This document shows positions 8,460 to 17,500 of a stretch of 64,000 nucleotides of DNA, one piece after another. The position numbers were made by a program, and so were the translations under genes. Numbering within the stretch: position 1 is the stretch's first letter; every line of letters starts with the position of its first letter. Source of the DNA: Haladaptatus sp. QDMS2 (lineage in GTDB: Archaea; Halobacteriota; Halobacteria; Halobacteriales; Halococcaceae); the NCBI RefSeq assembly GCF_029338295.1, contig NZ_CP119793.1, positions 186,001 through 250,000 of the forward strand, given 5' to 3'. Below the pieces are notes generated by a model. It was not told the DNA's origin. It saw nothing but the letters and a program-made list of their open reading frames with translations, and searched no databases.

Positions 8460-8526
8460 GGTCGGCCGGGGGGGTCGCCGAAGGCGAAACGGCTGACCGG
8501 AATCGGGGCCCGAAGCTCCGGCTTCG
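8460..8526 (+). ncRNA. Candidate structured RNA
   Basis: A GC-rich block stands out inside an AT-richer 550-bp gap. GGTCGGCC (8460-8467) pairs with GGCTGACC (8491-8498) through eight positions with one G-U. It encloses a small hairpin CGCC-GAA-GGCG (8476-8486). A second hairpin CGAAGC-TCCG-GCTTCG (8511-8526) carries a C(UNCG)G tetraloop, the most stable tetraloop class. A TATA-like ctttaag lies at about 8423-8429, near the right distance for a transcript starting at about 8450. It could also be a leader or terminator element. No known RNA family was recognised. Confidence 0.4.
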
Positions 8527-8605
8527 AGTATTAACCACCGAAGCCGAATGGCTTGAATAGCCCCTGGCCTAGAGTAGATGTCCCAGAACCCTCTGGCTAC
8601 TACTA

Positions 8606-8640
8606 AACCCTTAATTGGAATCGATTGTCGATTAGGGGTT
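8606..8640. repeat. Inverted repeat with alternative inner hairpin
   Basis: The arms AACCCTTAAT (8606-8615) and ATTAGGGGTT (8631-8640) pair with one G-T. A second hairpin AATCGA-TTG-TCGATT (8619-8633) overlaps the right arm, so the two foldings compete. The rest of the gap from 8333 to 8882 holds the structured block at 8460-8526 and no gene. Confidence 0.45.
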
Positions 8641-8882
8641 AAAGCCTTTTTACTAATCGCGCTATCGTATCCCGCGCGAAACTGAATAAAGTGACTGACT
8701 CATCCCTAGGGGTTGTCCTCAATACGCTACTCTCTTTGACGTAGCGAAGCCAATAGCGAGGACTCCATCCTTCTTGCTACTTCGACAATAAATCGACTCA
8801 ACATTCGATTAGTGGCAATACTGTAGCGAACCCCGATTCAGTGCCTCTCAGAGCAGTCAGCACAAGGATACTTCTTCGACAA

Positions 8883-9272
8883 ATGTCAATACATTATACA
8901 CACTTAGAGTCATACGTACCGCCAATAAACGAACCACACGCGACCGATAGATGGTGTGAACGCACACCCGCAGAAATCTCCATTGAACAAGCCTGGAAAT
9001 TAGCGATTCCAGTCGAAGCACCCACCATAGATGCCCAAGACGTTCGCCTCTATTCTCCCTATGGCGCAGTACTAATCCTTCGTGCAGGACTGGTCCGAAC
9101 AACTTACCTAAGTGATGAGAACATCGATATCTCCAGCTTGGCTCCGTGCAAATCGTGCGAGGATTTAATCGATCCGCTCAGAGGAGATACCTGCCCATGG
9201 TGTGGAATCGAGATTCGCGGCCAGTTCCGAATCAGACATGTCATAATCACACGGAAGGGTGACCGTCAATGA
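8883..9272 (+). CDS. Small zinc-ribbon protein
   Basis: 129 aa from ATG 8883; the frame is open to 8841 but the extra 14 residues are basic and not protein-like. The C-terminal third contains CKSCEDL...CPWCGIE, a four-cysteine zinc ribbon. The N-terminal part (ISIEQAWKLAIPVEAPTIDA and RLYSPYGAVLILRAGLV) looks like a small beta-rich domain. The stop overlaps the next ORF by 4 nt (ATGA). No family was recognised, and nucleic-acid binding is the likeliest role for the ribbon. Confidence 0.6.
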   Translation: MSIHYTHLESYVPPINEPHATDRWCERTPAEISIEQAWKLAIPVEAPTIDAQDVRLYSPYGAVLILRAGLVRTTYLSDENIDISSLAPCKSCEDLIDPLRGDTCPWCGIEIRGQFRIRHVIITRKGDRQ

Positions 9273-9574
9273 GTGGGTTGCCGTACGTCGAGCTCGGTGA
9301 TCTCGATGGCACCCACGGGTTGATTCGCACGAGCGGCTTCGTGAATTGGGAGACCGATATTTCTACGTACAAGCCGTTTCAGCGAGTTGGGATTGGAGAT
9401 AGTTCGATAAACCCTCGGTCTGTCGTTTGCACGGTCTGGACGCCAGATATTGACCTCGAAGTGGGTGTTGGGTACTATTTTGTTGGCGTCGACACGGTGT
9501 GGGAGAAGGGAAACGAGATTCAATTGAAGCTCTACGATAGGTGCCGAGCAACCGAGTTCTGGCGACGGGAATAG
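9269..9574 (+). CDS. Small hypothetical protein, possible OB fold
   Basis: 101 aa, translationally coupled to the zinc-ribbon gene by an ATGA overlap. The pattern VVCTVWTPDIDLEVGVGYYF followed by GNEIQLKLYD alternates hydrophobic residues as in the strands of OB-fold single-strand DNA-binding proteins (RPA-like), but this is only a resemblance. The protein is acidic, cytosolic in character and has no signal peptide or membrane segment. The pair zinc ribbon plus beta-barrel would suit a small nucleic-acid-binding complex. Confidence 0.55.
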   Translation: MSGLPYVELGDLDGTHGLIRTSGFVNWETDISTYKPFQRVGIGDSSINPRSVVCTVWTPDIDLEVGVGYYFVGVDTVWEKGNEIQLKLYDRCRATEFWRRE

Positions 9575-9780
9575 GCATGCAATCGCCAATATCTGTTTCG
9601 AGGCGGTCAAGGCGGTTCAAGAACCGCACCAATGACACATACGTATTGTACTAGCTCATGAATCTCACCCGGAGACAACTGAACAGCAAGATTTCTCACC
9701 TCTTCGAATTCCGGCTGTTCCGTAAATTTGAATCTGTAGCCGTACGACTGGCGGTATTGGGCGGTCCGTCAGTAATGCCG

Positions 9781-11784
9781 TCACCGGCCAACTTGACGTG
9801 TCAAGACGAAGACTACCAGCGCGAAGAAGAGCACACCCAGCCCTGTCTCGAGCGTCGCTATCACTTCACCAGCAGGACTCACGCTGAGTTGTCCGTATCC
9901 AAGCCCGGTGAACGTTGAGAGACTCAGAAGGAGGCCGAACAAAGGCGCGATATATCCAACCTCGAGGTACCCCACCGGCCCCAGATTAGTGTGTGTCAAC
10001 CCCATTGCAGGATAAACGAAGGGCATCACTCCAATGACGAGGACTGCCGTCCGCTTCACTAATCGTGAAAGCGACTCTCCGTAATCCGTCGTAATCTGGG
10101 AGAACCGGTTGATATAGAGTGGGACAGTCGCTCCCTGTTCGCGGTGGAAGCGTTGTTCGAGCTCTTTCCTGTTACGGAAGTAATGGGTAGCGAAATCGCC
10201 GAAGGCGTTGTCCCTCATGACTTGCTCGAGCGTGCCGTAGACGGACATCGCCTTCCGAATCGATGATGTTTGCGTAGTAGCAGTCTCGTGGACCTCGGCG
10301 TCGGAGCGCGGGTCATAATTGACGTACAAGTTCGAATTGATTTCAGCTAGGTTCTCTTCGGTGTTAATCTCATTGAACTCGGTTCCCCCTCCGATGCGTG
10401 CCGATTCGAGCATCGCCCCGTACATCGATGCGCCCTTGAAATCGGCGCGGAAGAGCTCGGTCTGATCGAACGCGACCCGTTCAACGTTCGCGTTGACGAA
10501 GCTAGCACCACTTGCCTTCGCGTCCGTGATTACCGCGTCGCTGATATCCGCACGGTCGAACCGAGTCTCGACGAGCCGAGCCCCGGAGAACCGCGCAGCG
10601 TCCAACCGGACGTCGCGTAAATTACCACCACTCAAATTAGCGTCGGTGAAGTCGAGCCCCTTGGCGTTCTGCGATTGTAAAACAATACTCTCGAGGTTTG
10701 CATCCTGGAACGATGCCTCGTCGAGGATTGCTTCCGTTAAATCGGAACCACTGAGATTGGCTTCGTCGAAGACGCTACCCTTGAGATTGCACATTCCGAA
10801 GGTCGTATCAGGGATGGAGGCATTCCTGAAGGAGACTTCCTGGAGGTTCGCGTCTATGAACCGTGCATTGGACAACGTCGCATGTTCGAAGGAAGCACCG
10901 GTCAGCGTCGCCCCATCTAACAAAGCGCCAGAGAGGTTCGCACGGTCGAAGCGAGCTCTCCTAAGAAACGTTCCGGTTAGGTCCGTACCCTCTAGTCGTG
11001 CGCCGCTCAAATCGACGCCCTCGAGCGTCGCCCGTCTGAGATTCGCATCGTCGAGGATGGCCCCGCTGAAGCGGCATTCCGCGAGATCCTCGGTCAGGGT
11101 CGCGTTCGTGAGGTTGGCGCCACGAAAGTCTGCCCCCTTGATTTTCGCGTAGGTGAAGTCCGCACCTTTCAGCTCTGCACCACGAAGATCCGCACCCTGG
11201 AGATTCGCGCCGCGGAAGTTCGTTCCGGCAAGCTCCGAGTAGGAAAGGTCAGCTCCACGAAGTTGTGCATCCTCGAGTTGCAAGGTTCCGAATGAGGATC
11301 CAGAGAAGTCCATTTTATCACCGATGATTTGCTCCCTGGATTTCGAAATTGCATGGAGCGTCAACGGCTCTTCATTGGAATTCTTCGTTTCCTCTGTCAC
11401 GCCATCGTCAGTCGAGGCGACGTCTGCGACCGTCTTGGAGTCATCAAGCATATCCAGGAGAATCTCGGCTTCGAACTCATCTTCCGGGGCACCACCTGCA
11501 GCGAGATCCTCCCTGCGCCAATCATTCTCGATTGGGGCAACCTTCAACGGGTAGTCGATATCGAATGGTATTTCGAACGATTCTTTGGAGTCGTCGGGTA
11601 TTGCGCCCGTCAACGCTGCAGAGATTGCAGCCACGAACGGGCCGACGATTTCTGCCGTATCAATACGGTAGACGATGAGTGGGTCGCCCGATTCGATATC
11701 CAGCGGCTCGGGATAGCGGAGCACCCCGTCTGCGATGGTCGTTTCGAGGAATGACTCGTCGCCAGGGAACACCCAGACGGTCAT
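9781..11784 (-). CDS. Pentapeptide-repeat protein with C-terminal two-TM pore domain, coupled to drmC
   Basis: 667 aa. Residues about 1-95 (VWVFPGDES..., GDPLIVYR, IVGPFVAA, DIDYPLKV) resemble a PUA-like EVE/DCD domain, a fold that reads modified bases. Residues about 158-470 are a long run of A(D/N)LxG pentapeptide repeats, forming a right-handed beta solenoid. The end holds a hydrophobic segment at about 576-596, a helix at about 608-628 followed by the filter-like TGLGYG, and a last membrane helix at about 640-664, as in two-TM ion channels (Ion_trans_2). It overlaps the drmC stop-start region by 4 nt (11781-11784), so it is part of the same minus-strand operon. A DISARM-linked membrane effector is inferred. 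The PUA-like call is the least certain part. Confidence 0.8.
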   Translation of the reverse strand: MTVWVFPGDESFLETTIADGVLRYPEPLDIESGDPLIVYRIDTAEIVGPFVAAISAALTGAIPDDSKESFEIPFDIDYPLKVAPIENDWRREDLAAGGAPEDEFEAEILLDMLDDSKTVADVASTDDGVTEETKNSNEEPLTLHAISKSREQIIGDKMDFSGSSFGTLQLEDAQLRGADLSYSELAGTNFRGANLQGADLRGAELKGADFTYAKIKGADFRGANLTNATLTEDLAECRFSGAILDDANLRRATLEGVDLSGARLEGTDLTGTFLRRARFDRANLSGALLDGATLTGASFEHATLSNARFIDANLQEVSFRNASIPDTTFGMCNLKGSVFDEANLSGSDLTEAILDEASFQDANLESIVLQSQNAKGLDFTDANLSGGNLRDVRLDAARFSGARLVETRFDRADISDAVITDAKASGASFVNANVERVAFDQTELFRADFKGASMYGAMLESARIGGGTEFNEINTEENLAEINSNLYVNYDPRSDAEVHETATTQTSSIRKAMSVYGTLEQVMRDNAFGDFATHYFRNRKELEQRFHREQGATVPLYINRFSQITTDYGESLSRLVKRTAVLVIGVMPFVYPAMGLTHTNLGPVGYLEVGYIAPLFGLLLSLSTFTGLGYGQLSVSPAGEVIATLETGLGVLFFALVVFVLTRQVGR

Positions 11785-12683
11785 CGCCCACCCACCGGGA
11801 GGTCGACCAATCGGGCGCTTGCGAACACCTCATCGAAAATCGTCGCGATATCGTCCACCGGTGGACCTTCGATAAGGACGCCCACCTCGAAGTTCGACCC
11901 CAAGCTCGTCGTCGTTAGGTTCGCGCTTCCGACGTAAGCGATGGAATCATCGACGACCATCACCTTCGCGTGGGTCGCCACCGCCTGTCTCCCTGATTCG
12001 TCGAGCTCGAACAGTTCACGGACGTCCAACAGCCGCCGGGCTTCCGCATCAAGTTCATTGTGCATCCGGTTGAATGTCGCCCTGTGGCTCGGCTCTGTCA
12101 CCTCGCGCGTCAAGATTTTCGTCACCGCCCCCTTCCGTGGGAGGCCGATGATGTCACCGATAATCCGTTGTTGTGGATCGAAGTACGGATTCGCGATACG
12201 GACCGATTCGCGAGCTTCAAGCAACAACCGACGGAGGCGCGATGGCAGCGGGCCCACGGTCTGACTCGCCAATCGGGTCACGGTCGTGCCGGGGGGGACC
12301 GTCGTCAACGTCTCGACCTGAGTCAGGTCGGACTCCAGGGGACCTTCGCTCTCGAGCGCTCTGACCGCGATTCGTTGCTGGGTCAGGACCTCGAGGACGC
12401 GATCCCGATTGAAGGCGTACTCCGAGTCGACGAGCGATCCACCCACGGCGACCCGGCTTGCAGCTTCGGTCTTCAACAGCCCGATTAAGACCGCTTCCTG
12501 TGCCCGTCTGCCGAGAGCCGAACCGCTCCGATTGAACACCGCTCGGCCGCTCGCAATCATTTCGTCCGCCGCCTCGAACCACTCTATGAGCGTCTGGATG
12601 GCCTCCTCGTCTCGAAGGGACCCTGCGATGGTGTAGTCATTACAGAGATTGTTGAACCGGTCCTGGGAGTGCTCAGCGACCAT
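11781..12683 (-). CDS. drmC: DISARM protein DrmC, phospholipase D-like
   Basis: 300 aa from the ATG at 12683, 4 nt after the drmB stop. An upstream in-frame ATG at 12731 would overlap drmB by 44 nt and is less likely. PLD-superfamily proteins use an HxK(x)4D motif. One copy is visible: HAKVMVVD in ATHAKVMVVDDSIAYVGSAN near residues 233-252, followed by NLTTTSLGSNFEVGVLI. The first half has only IANPYFDPQQR, without a full HKD, as expected for DrmC-type proteins, which carry a single PLD domain. DrmC belongs to the DISARM core but is dispensable in the characterised Bacillus system. Its place after drmA and drmB fixes the identification. Confidence 0.85.
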   Translation of the reverse strand: MVAEHSQDRFNNLCNDYTIAGSLRDEEAIQTLIEWFEAADEMIASGRAVFNRSGSALGRRAQEAVLIGLLKTEAASRVAVGGSLVDSEYAFNRDRVLEVLTQQRIAVRALESEGPLESDLTQVETLTTVPPGTTVTRLASQTVGPLPSRLRRLLLEARESVRIANPYFDPQQRIIGDIIGLPRKGAVTKILTREVTEPSHRATFNRMHNELDAEARRLLDVRELFELDESGRQAVATHAKVMVVDDSIAYVGSANLTTTSLGSNFEVGVLIEGPPVDDIATIFDEVFASARLVDLPVGGR

Positions 12684-12687
12684 GCGA

Positions 12688-14571
12688 TTAGATATCCCAG
12701 AAGGCCGGAACCTTTGCTCCATCCCCCACAAGAACGGTCCTGTCCAGTGTGTTGTTGAACGACTGGCAGGTGAACTCGCTCACGTGCATGCATGCGTGAC
12801 AGGCAGCTCCCGACTCGTCTTCGATGCATGCGGGATCGTAGATACACTGGACGGCGTGCTTCTTCGCCTCGTCGACCCAATCATGGAGGCGGGTCTTGAA
12901 CAGGGTGAACATCCCGCCGAGAGCGAAATGCTCCATGCTCTCGGCGTAGAGGATAATGGATGGTACCGTCGGGAGGATGAGCTCCGAGATGCTGTCGGAA
13001 TCCAACCCACACTGCTGGCTGGCGGTCGACATCAGTGCATGGCTCATCGTATGGAGCAGCTGGTACACTTGCTCGGTCATCTCGTCCTCAATCGGTGTGA
13101 ACGGGTTCTGCAGCTCCGTCGGGTCGATGTTCTCGAGGAACCAGGTCTTGAGTGCGACCTCGTCTTCGAGGTCGGGTGCGTTGGCTCCGTTCAGCACGCC
13201 AGCATCGAGCAGCCACTCGATGATAGCCTTCCTATCTATCTCGAGGACGATAGCCTCCGATGGCGATCGATCGCCGTACGCGGTCAGCGCATCGCTCGAG
13301 GCGGACTTCTCGAACGCCTTCAGGTCGACCTTGCTCGCCTGGATGTCGTCTCTGGTGTAGCCGAAAACCACTGAGAGCAGTGGGAAGCTGTCGACAATCC
13401 ATGCGTCAGACACGTTGATACTTCGCAGTCGTTTGCGGTAGAGTCCGGCCTGGCGGTACTTTCGCTCGAACTTTGGATCGTCGACGTAATCTGAGAGTGG
13501 ACGCGGGACCGGATGGCGGTTCACGTTCCTGACGTGCTGGCGCGGTCCTTCGTACCCCTCCGTCGAGCGGATGAAGGTGAAGAGCTCGTGGGCGATATGC
13601 GAAAACCGCGTCGAGTCGTTCGGCAAATCTACCCTCGTTTCGTTCTTTTTCGCTATCTCCACACGGCCAGGAAGCCCGGTCTGTGCGCTCCCGAGCGCGT
13701 CGAGGATGTCATCAGCAACGTCAGCAGGCACCTCTTTGAGGCGGTCTTCGATACCTGCCAACTGCTCGCCATCGATACCGCGTCGCGTCGCGACCGATTC
13801 GAGGGTGATGCCTTCCTGGTTCAGGTCGAGTAACCCAAGGTGCGCATGCATTAGCACCCGCGCCCACTCGTCGTTGAAGACGAGATCTCGAGCCTCCGGT
13901 CCCACGGGTGGAATCTCGACCATCACCTCCCGCTGTGGGTAGTAGACCGAACCGCTCTGAAGCGGGCTGGCCTCGCTGACGTACTCCGAACACCCGCTAC
14001 ATGGGCCGGTCAAGGATTTAATCTTCTGGCGGCACTTCCGACACCGGAACTCGAAGGTGTTGACGTTGTCTGGATCCCCACGCTTCAGAAAGACGTCTTC
14101 CCAACCGTGGCCAGGCTTATCACACGCTTTCGGCATAATGTTCGAGACCGCCCCACAGTCATGGGTCAAGACCCATTGCAGCTGGTGTAACTCGCCTTCA
14201 CTACACCGGGTACAGGTTCCCTTCGTCGACGCGAGGTGCTTGTGGTTCTTTGGGTTGAACACCGCGTTGCACTGTCGACACACCATCGTCATTGGGAAGA
14301 GGTCGCCCTGGACCTCCTTGGGTCGGTAGATATCGATGGCCGCGTTCTCGATGTCGTTCCACGGCTTCTCGTCGCTGTTGCGGAACTCCTTGACAGCGCC
14401 GGCGATGCGTTTCATCACCCGCTTCTCGTCGACGTTCTCCATGCGGTCGACCTTCCAGTCATCGACCTGCATTGAGAAGCCCTCGCGCCCGTAGCTGAAC
14501 AGTGCGCCAGGCGTGAACGAACTGAGTACTTGTGCGATTCCACGCCGCATCTCCGCATTACTATTATCCAT
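12688..14571 (-). CDS. drmB: DISARM protein DrmB (DUF1998)
   Basis: 627 aa. DrmB works with the DrmA helicase in DISARM. Two zinc-binding CxxC clusters lie in the N-terminal third (CRQCNAVF...CTRC near 97-120, CRKCRQ...CSGC near 175-195). The C-terminal DUF1998 signature is intact: CIYDPAC, then AACHACMHVSEFTCQSFNN and LDRTVLVGDG (residues about 577-620). The ATG shares one base with the drmA stop (TGATG), so drmA and drmB are translationally coupled. The gene sits between drmA and drmC in the usual DISARM order. Confidence 0.9.
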   Translation of the reverse strand: MDNSNAEMRRGIAQVLSSFTPGALFSYGREGFSMQVDDWKVDRMENVDEKRVMKRIAGAVKEFRNSDEKPWNDIENAAIDIYRPKEVQGDLFPMTMVCRQCNAVFNPKNHKHLASTKGTCTRCSEGELHQLQWVLTHDCGAVSNIMPKACDKPGHGWEDVFLKRGDPDNVNTFEFRCRKCRQKIKSLTGPCSGCSEYVSEASPLQSGSVYYPQREVMVEIPPVGPEARDLVFNDEWARVLMHAHLGLLDLNQEGITLESVATRRGIDGEQLAGIEDRLKEVPADVADDILDALGSAQTGLPGRVEIAKKNETRVDLPNDSTRFSHIAHELFTFIRSTEGYEGPRQHVRNVNRHPVPRPLSDYVDDPKFERKYRQAGLYRKRLRSINVSDAWIVDSFPLLSVVFGYTRDDIQASKVDLKAFEKSASSDALTAYGDRSPSEAIVLEIDRKAIIEWLLDAGVLNGANAPDLEDEVALKTWFLENIDPTELQNPFTPIEDEMTEQVYQLLHTMSHALMSTASQQCGLDSDSISELILPTVPSIILYAESMEHFALGGMFTLFKTRLHDWVDEAKKHAVQCIYDPACIEDESGAACHACMHVSEFTCQSFNNTLDRTVLVGDGAKVPAFWDI

Positions 14572-17500
14572 CAGTGGCCACCTTCTTTGAACGACTCCAC
14601 GACGACGGTGGAGTACCGGTTCGGAATGATGTCGATTTGTTGGTCGATATCCCGGAGGCTATTCATCGGCCCGTGCTCGTCCTCGGCGTCACCCGTCACC
14701 ACATTCGCGATGAACTCCTCGCGGGGATCCTTCCCCAGGGGATCTTCGACCAGCCGGTCCCACACTTTATCGAACTGATCTTTGATGCGCTCACGGTAGA
14801 GGTTTATCCCGTGAACGTCCGACCACTCTTGTTCCTGTTCCTCCGTAACCGAGTAGGCCCGCTTGATAAACTCGAGGGCGTCCTCGCTGGTGATAAGGTC
14901 ACGGTCTAGGGCTTCGTTGTACCCCTGGAATTGGTAGAGCGACTTCTCGGTCTGCCCTTCGAACTCGTGATGGTAGTACTGGAGGAACAGCCCGACTATG
15001 AGTCCGGGCATTGTCCGGTCGATAGCGAATTGGGCCCATCGCTCGAGCGGAGTCGCCTCGACGAGTAGGTCCTGGTAGCGGTGGTAATGTTCGAACTTTG
15101 TGTAATGCGAGCGATCTCGAGCGCGAATCGCGTCGAAGAGGACGAACACTGTCCCAGGATACCTTCGACCGACGCGTGAGTACGCCTGGATGTACTCGGC
15201 AGTGTTCCGAGGCATCCCGAAGAAGGAGATGAAGTTCAGCTTGTCGATGTCTACACCGTGTGAAATCATCGACGTCGCGATGACGATATCGATAGGCCGA
15301 TCGGGATTGTCAGATTCCAACCGCGCTAGCGCGTCGCGGACCACGTCCATGTCTGTCTCTCCCGTAAGGGGGACCGATTTGAGTTCGTGATAGGGCTCGC
15401 CGTACGCCTTCAGCTGCTCGTTGAGCATCTGGTTGACGTTACGCTGCAACATATCACTCTTCGTCTTCGCGATGTTGTAGTTGACCTGTACCTCATACAT
15501 TCCGAGCAATTTTTGGTAGATGTCCTTGCGCTCAGCCACGTCCGTGGGCAGGTCGAGTGGACCACCGAGTTGTGATTCCGGAATCTCCGCGAGCGCAGCA
15601 TCCAGTCCGTCAAGGTCATCAGATTCCAAATCTCCCTGGAGTTCCTGGACGAGCATTGCCCGTTCGCGGATGATGGAGTTGATGGCCAAGGTTCGCGAGA
15701 TGGTCCGAGGTATCGCCCCAACCATTCGACGCCCGAGTTGATATGGATCTTCGTACGCATAGAAGGACTGCCGCAGCCGCGGCCCCTGTGTCGGGAAGAC
15801 GTTCGTGTCCCGCCAATAGAGCGCGTTTACCTGTGACGAAGCTCCCTTGATGGTCGCGGTCGCCGCCACGATTTTCATCTGCCACCGGCCGTCAGTGTAG
15901 CGGTTCACCAACTCTTGGATGAACGTCTCGTAATGAGAATCGAACGCACCAAATTCCTCCCGGAGCAGGTGCAGCTCGTCTTGGATGAGTATGGATGGCG
16001 GATCTACAGGCTCTACCGGAGTCAAATCGGCGCTGTCGCATCGGAGCTTTTTCGGGTAGGAGTTGTCGGCCATGAAGCACTCCTCCTCGCTGGTGAGGCC
16101 GTGCTTCTGGCAGCGATGCTTGACGCGACCGAAGAGCGTCCGCATCCTGCGCTGCCAGCCGACGATGGCGATTTTGTCGATGGTGCTCACCACGAACGTG
16201 GGAGCGTGACGGTAGACCTCCTCGTCGGTGATGTAGATGGGTAGCTCTGCTGTCTTACCACCCTGGTGTTGCACCTCTGGGCACTCAGGGTTCTCGCACT
16301 GATGGATGATTCGCATTCGCTCCAAGTCGCCCGTGACCGAGACCGTCTCGTCAGCGTCGCAGTACGGACAGTCCTGGACCATCAGCCACTCCTGTTGCTT
16401 GTCAGGGTCGTCCCTTGCCTCCTTGACGTAGTTCGTGTCGCCTCCACGATCGCTCATCGAGTAGGTCTTGTTCGGCGTGTTGTTCCGACCGACAAAGTAG
16501 CCGACACTGAACGATTCACCTGCCATCGCCGAATCGTCCCGGCGGATAGTTTCGGCCATGCAGAGGACGTCGGCGATGCGCTGGAGTTGTTGCAACGAGA
16601 GCAGGCGCAGTGGGAACTTCGTGAGCGCGGTCATCCCGAACTCCTTCCCCCGGAGGCGGTCGTAAAACGCCGCGAAGACAACCAATCCAAGGTATGCTTC
16701 GGTCTTCCCACCACCAGTCGGGAAGTAGATGACGTCACCGACATTGAGCGCATCAACGATATCCCGCTCTGGGTCTGCTTGCGCGACGATATCCGGGAGC
16801 GTCATGACGATGAAGACGATTTGGAAGAGCCGCCATTGCACGTAATCTTCACCCATCTCGGTGAAAGTCTCGTTCAGCGCGCGGAACGCCTTCTCAACCT
16901 GTGGGTCGTTCGCGATGAGTTCACGCCCCTGATGGAACCGCTCTCGTTCGGCAGCAAAGTCCCTGAGCGTCTTCTGGTACTCCTTCTGTGCCGCCGACGT
17001 TTTGCCAACCAGTATGTCATCTTCGAGATTTTCGTACTGCTCGTAGGCCGAGTCCATTTCAGCTTCGATGTTCGCGAGGACGCCATCAATGTCCCCATGT
17101 GCCAATTCGCTGAAGGGCGCGTCAACGGTCTCTCGGGAGTGATACTTCGGCTGCTCATATACAGGGACAGTGGTCGTCTGAAGACCGGTGACCGGATTCT
17201 TGCTCATACGCTCGACCGCGCAGTTCTCACCGATGGCGTAAATGTTCCCGTCGTACTGGTAGTGATCTCGAATCTCCTCGGATGGGAAGGATTTGAACAA
17301 TGGCGACCCGGCCTCGACCCCGAGAGTGACATCGAAGAGGTAGGACTGCCAATCCTCGTCGGGTTCCTCTGAGTTTGGATAGTCTTCACCGAAGCCGTTG
17401 ACGAGCGAGACCGAGACGGCTATTCGTCCGTCGTCACGCTGGCTGGCGGTGATTCGGAGGTACGCCGTCCACTCGACGGGTTTGGGCGTCTCGGAGAACA

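Noticed and set aside
10493-11152. Plus-strand 219-codon frame inside the pentapeptide gene
   Set aside because: It is the antisense shadow of the repeats; its lysine- and serine-rich translation is not haloarchaeal in character.
16266-17372. Plus-strand 368-codon frame inside drmA
   Set aside because: Antisense shadow produced by high-GC third positions of drmA; no motif and wrong composition.
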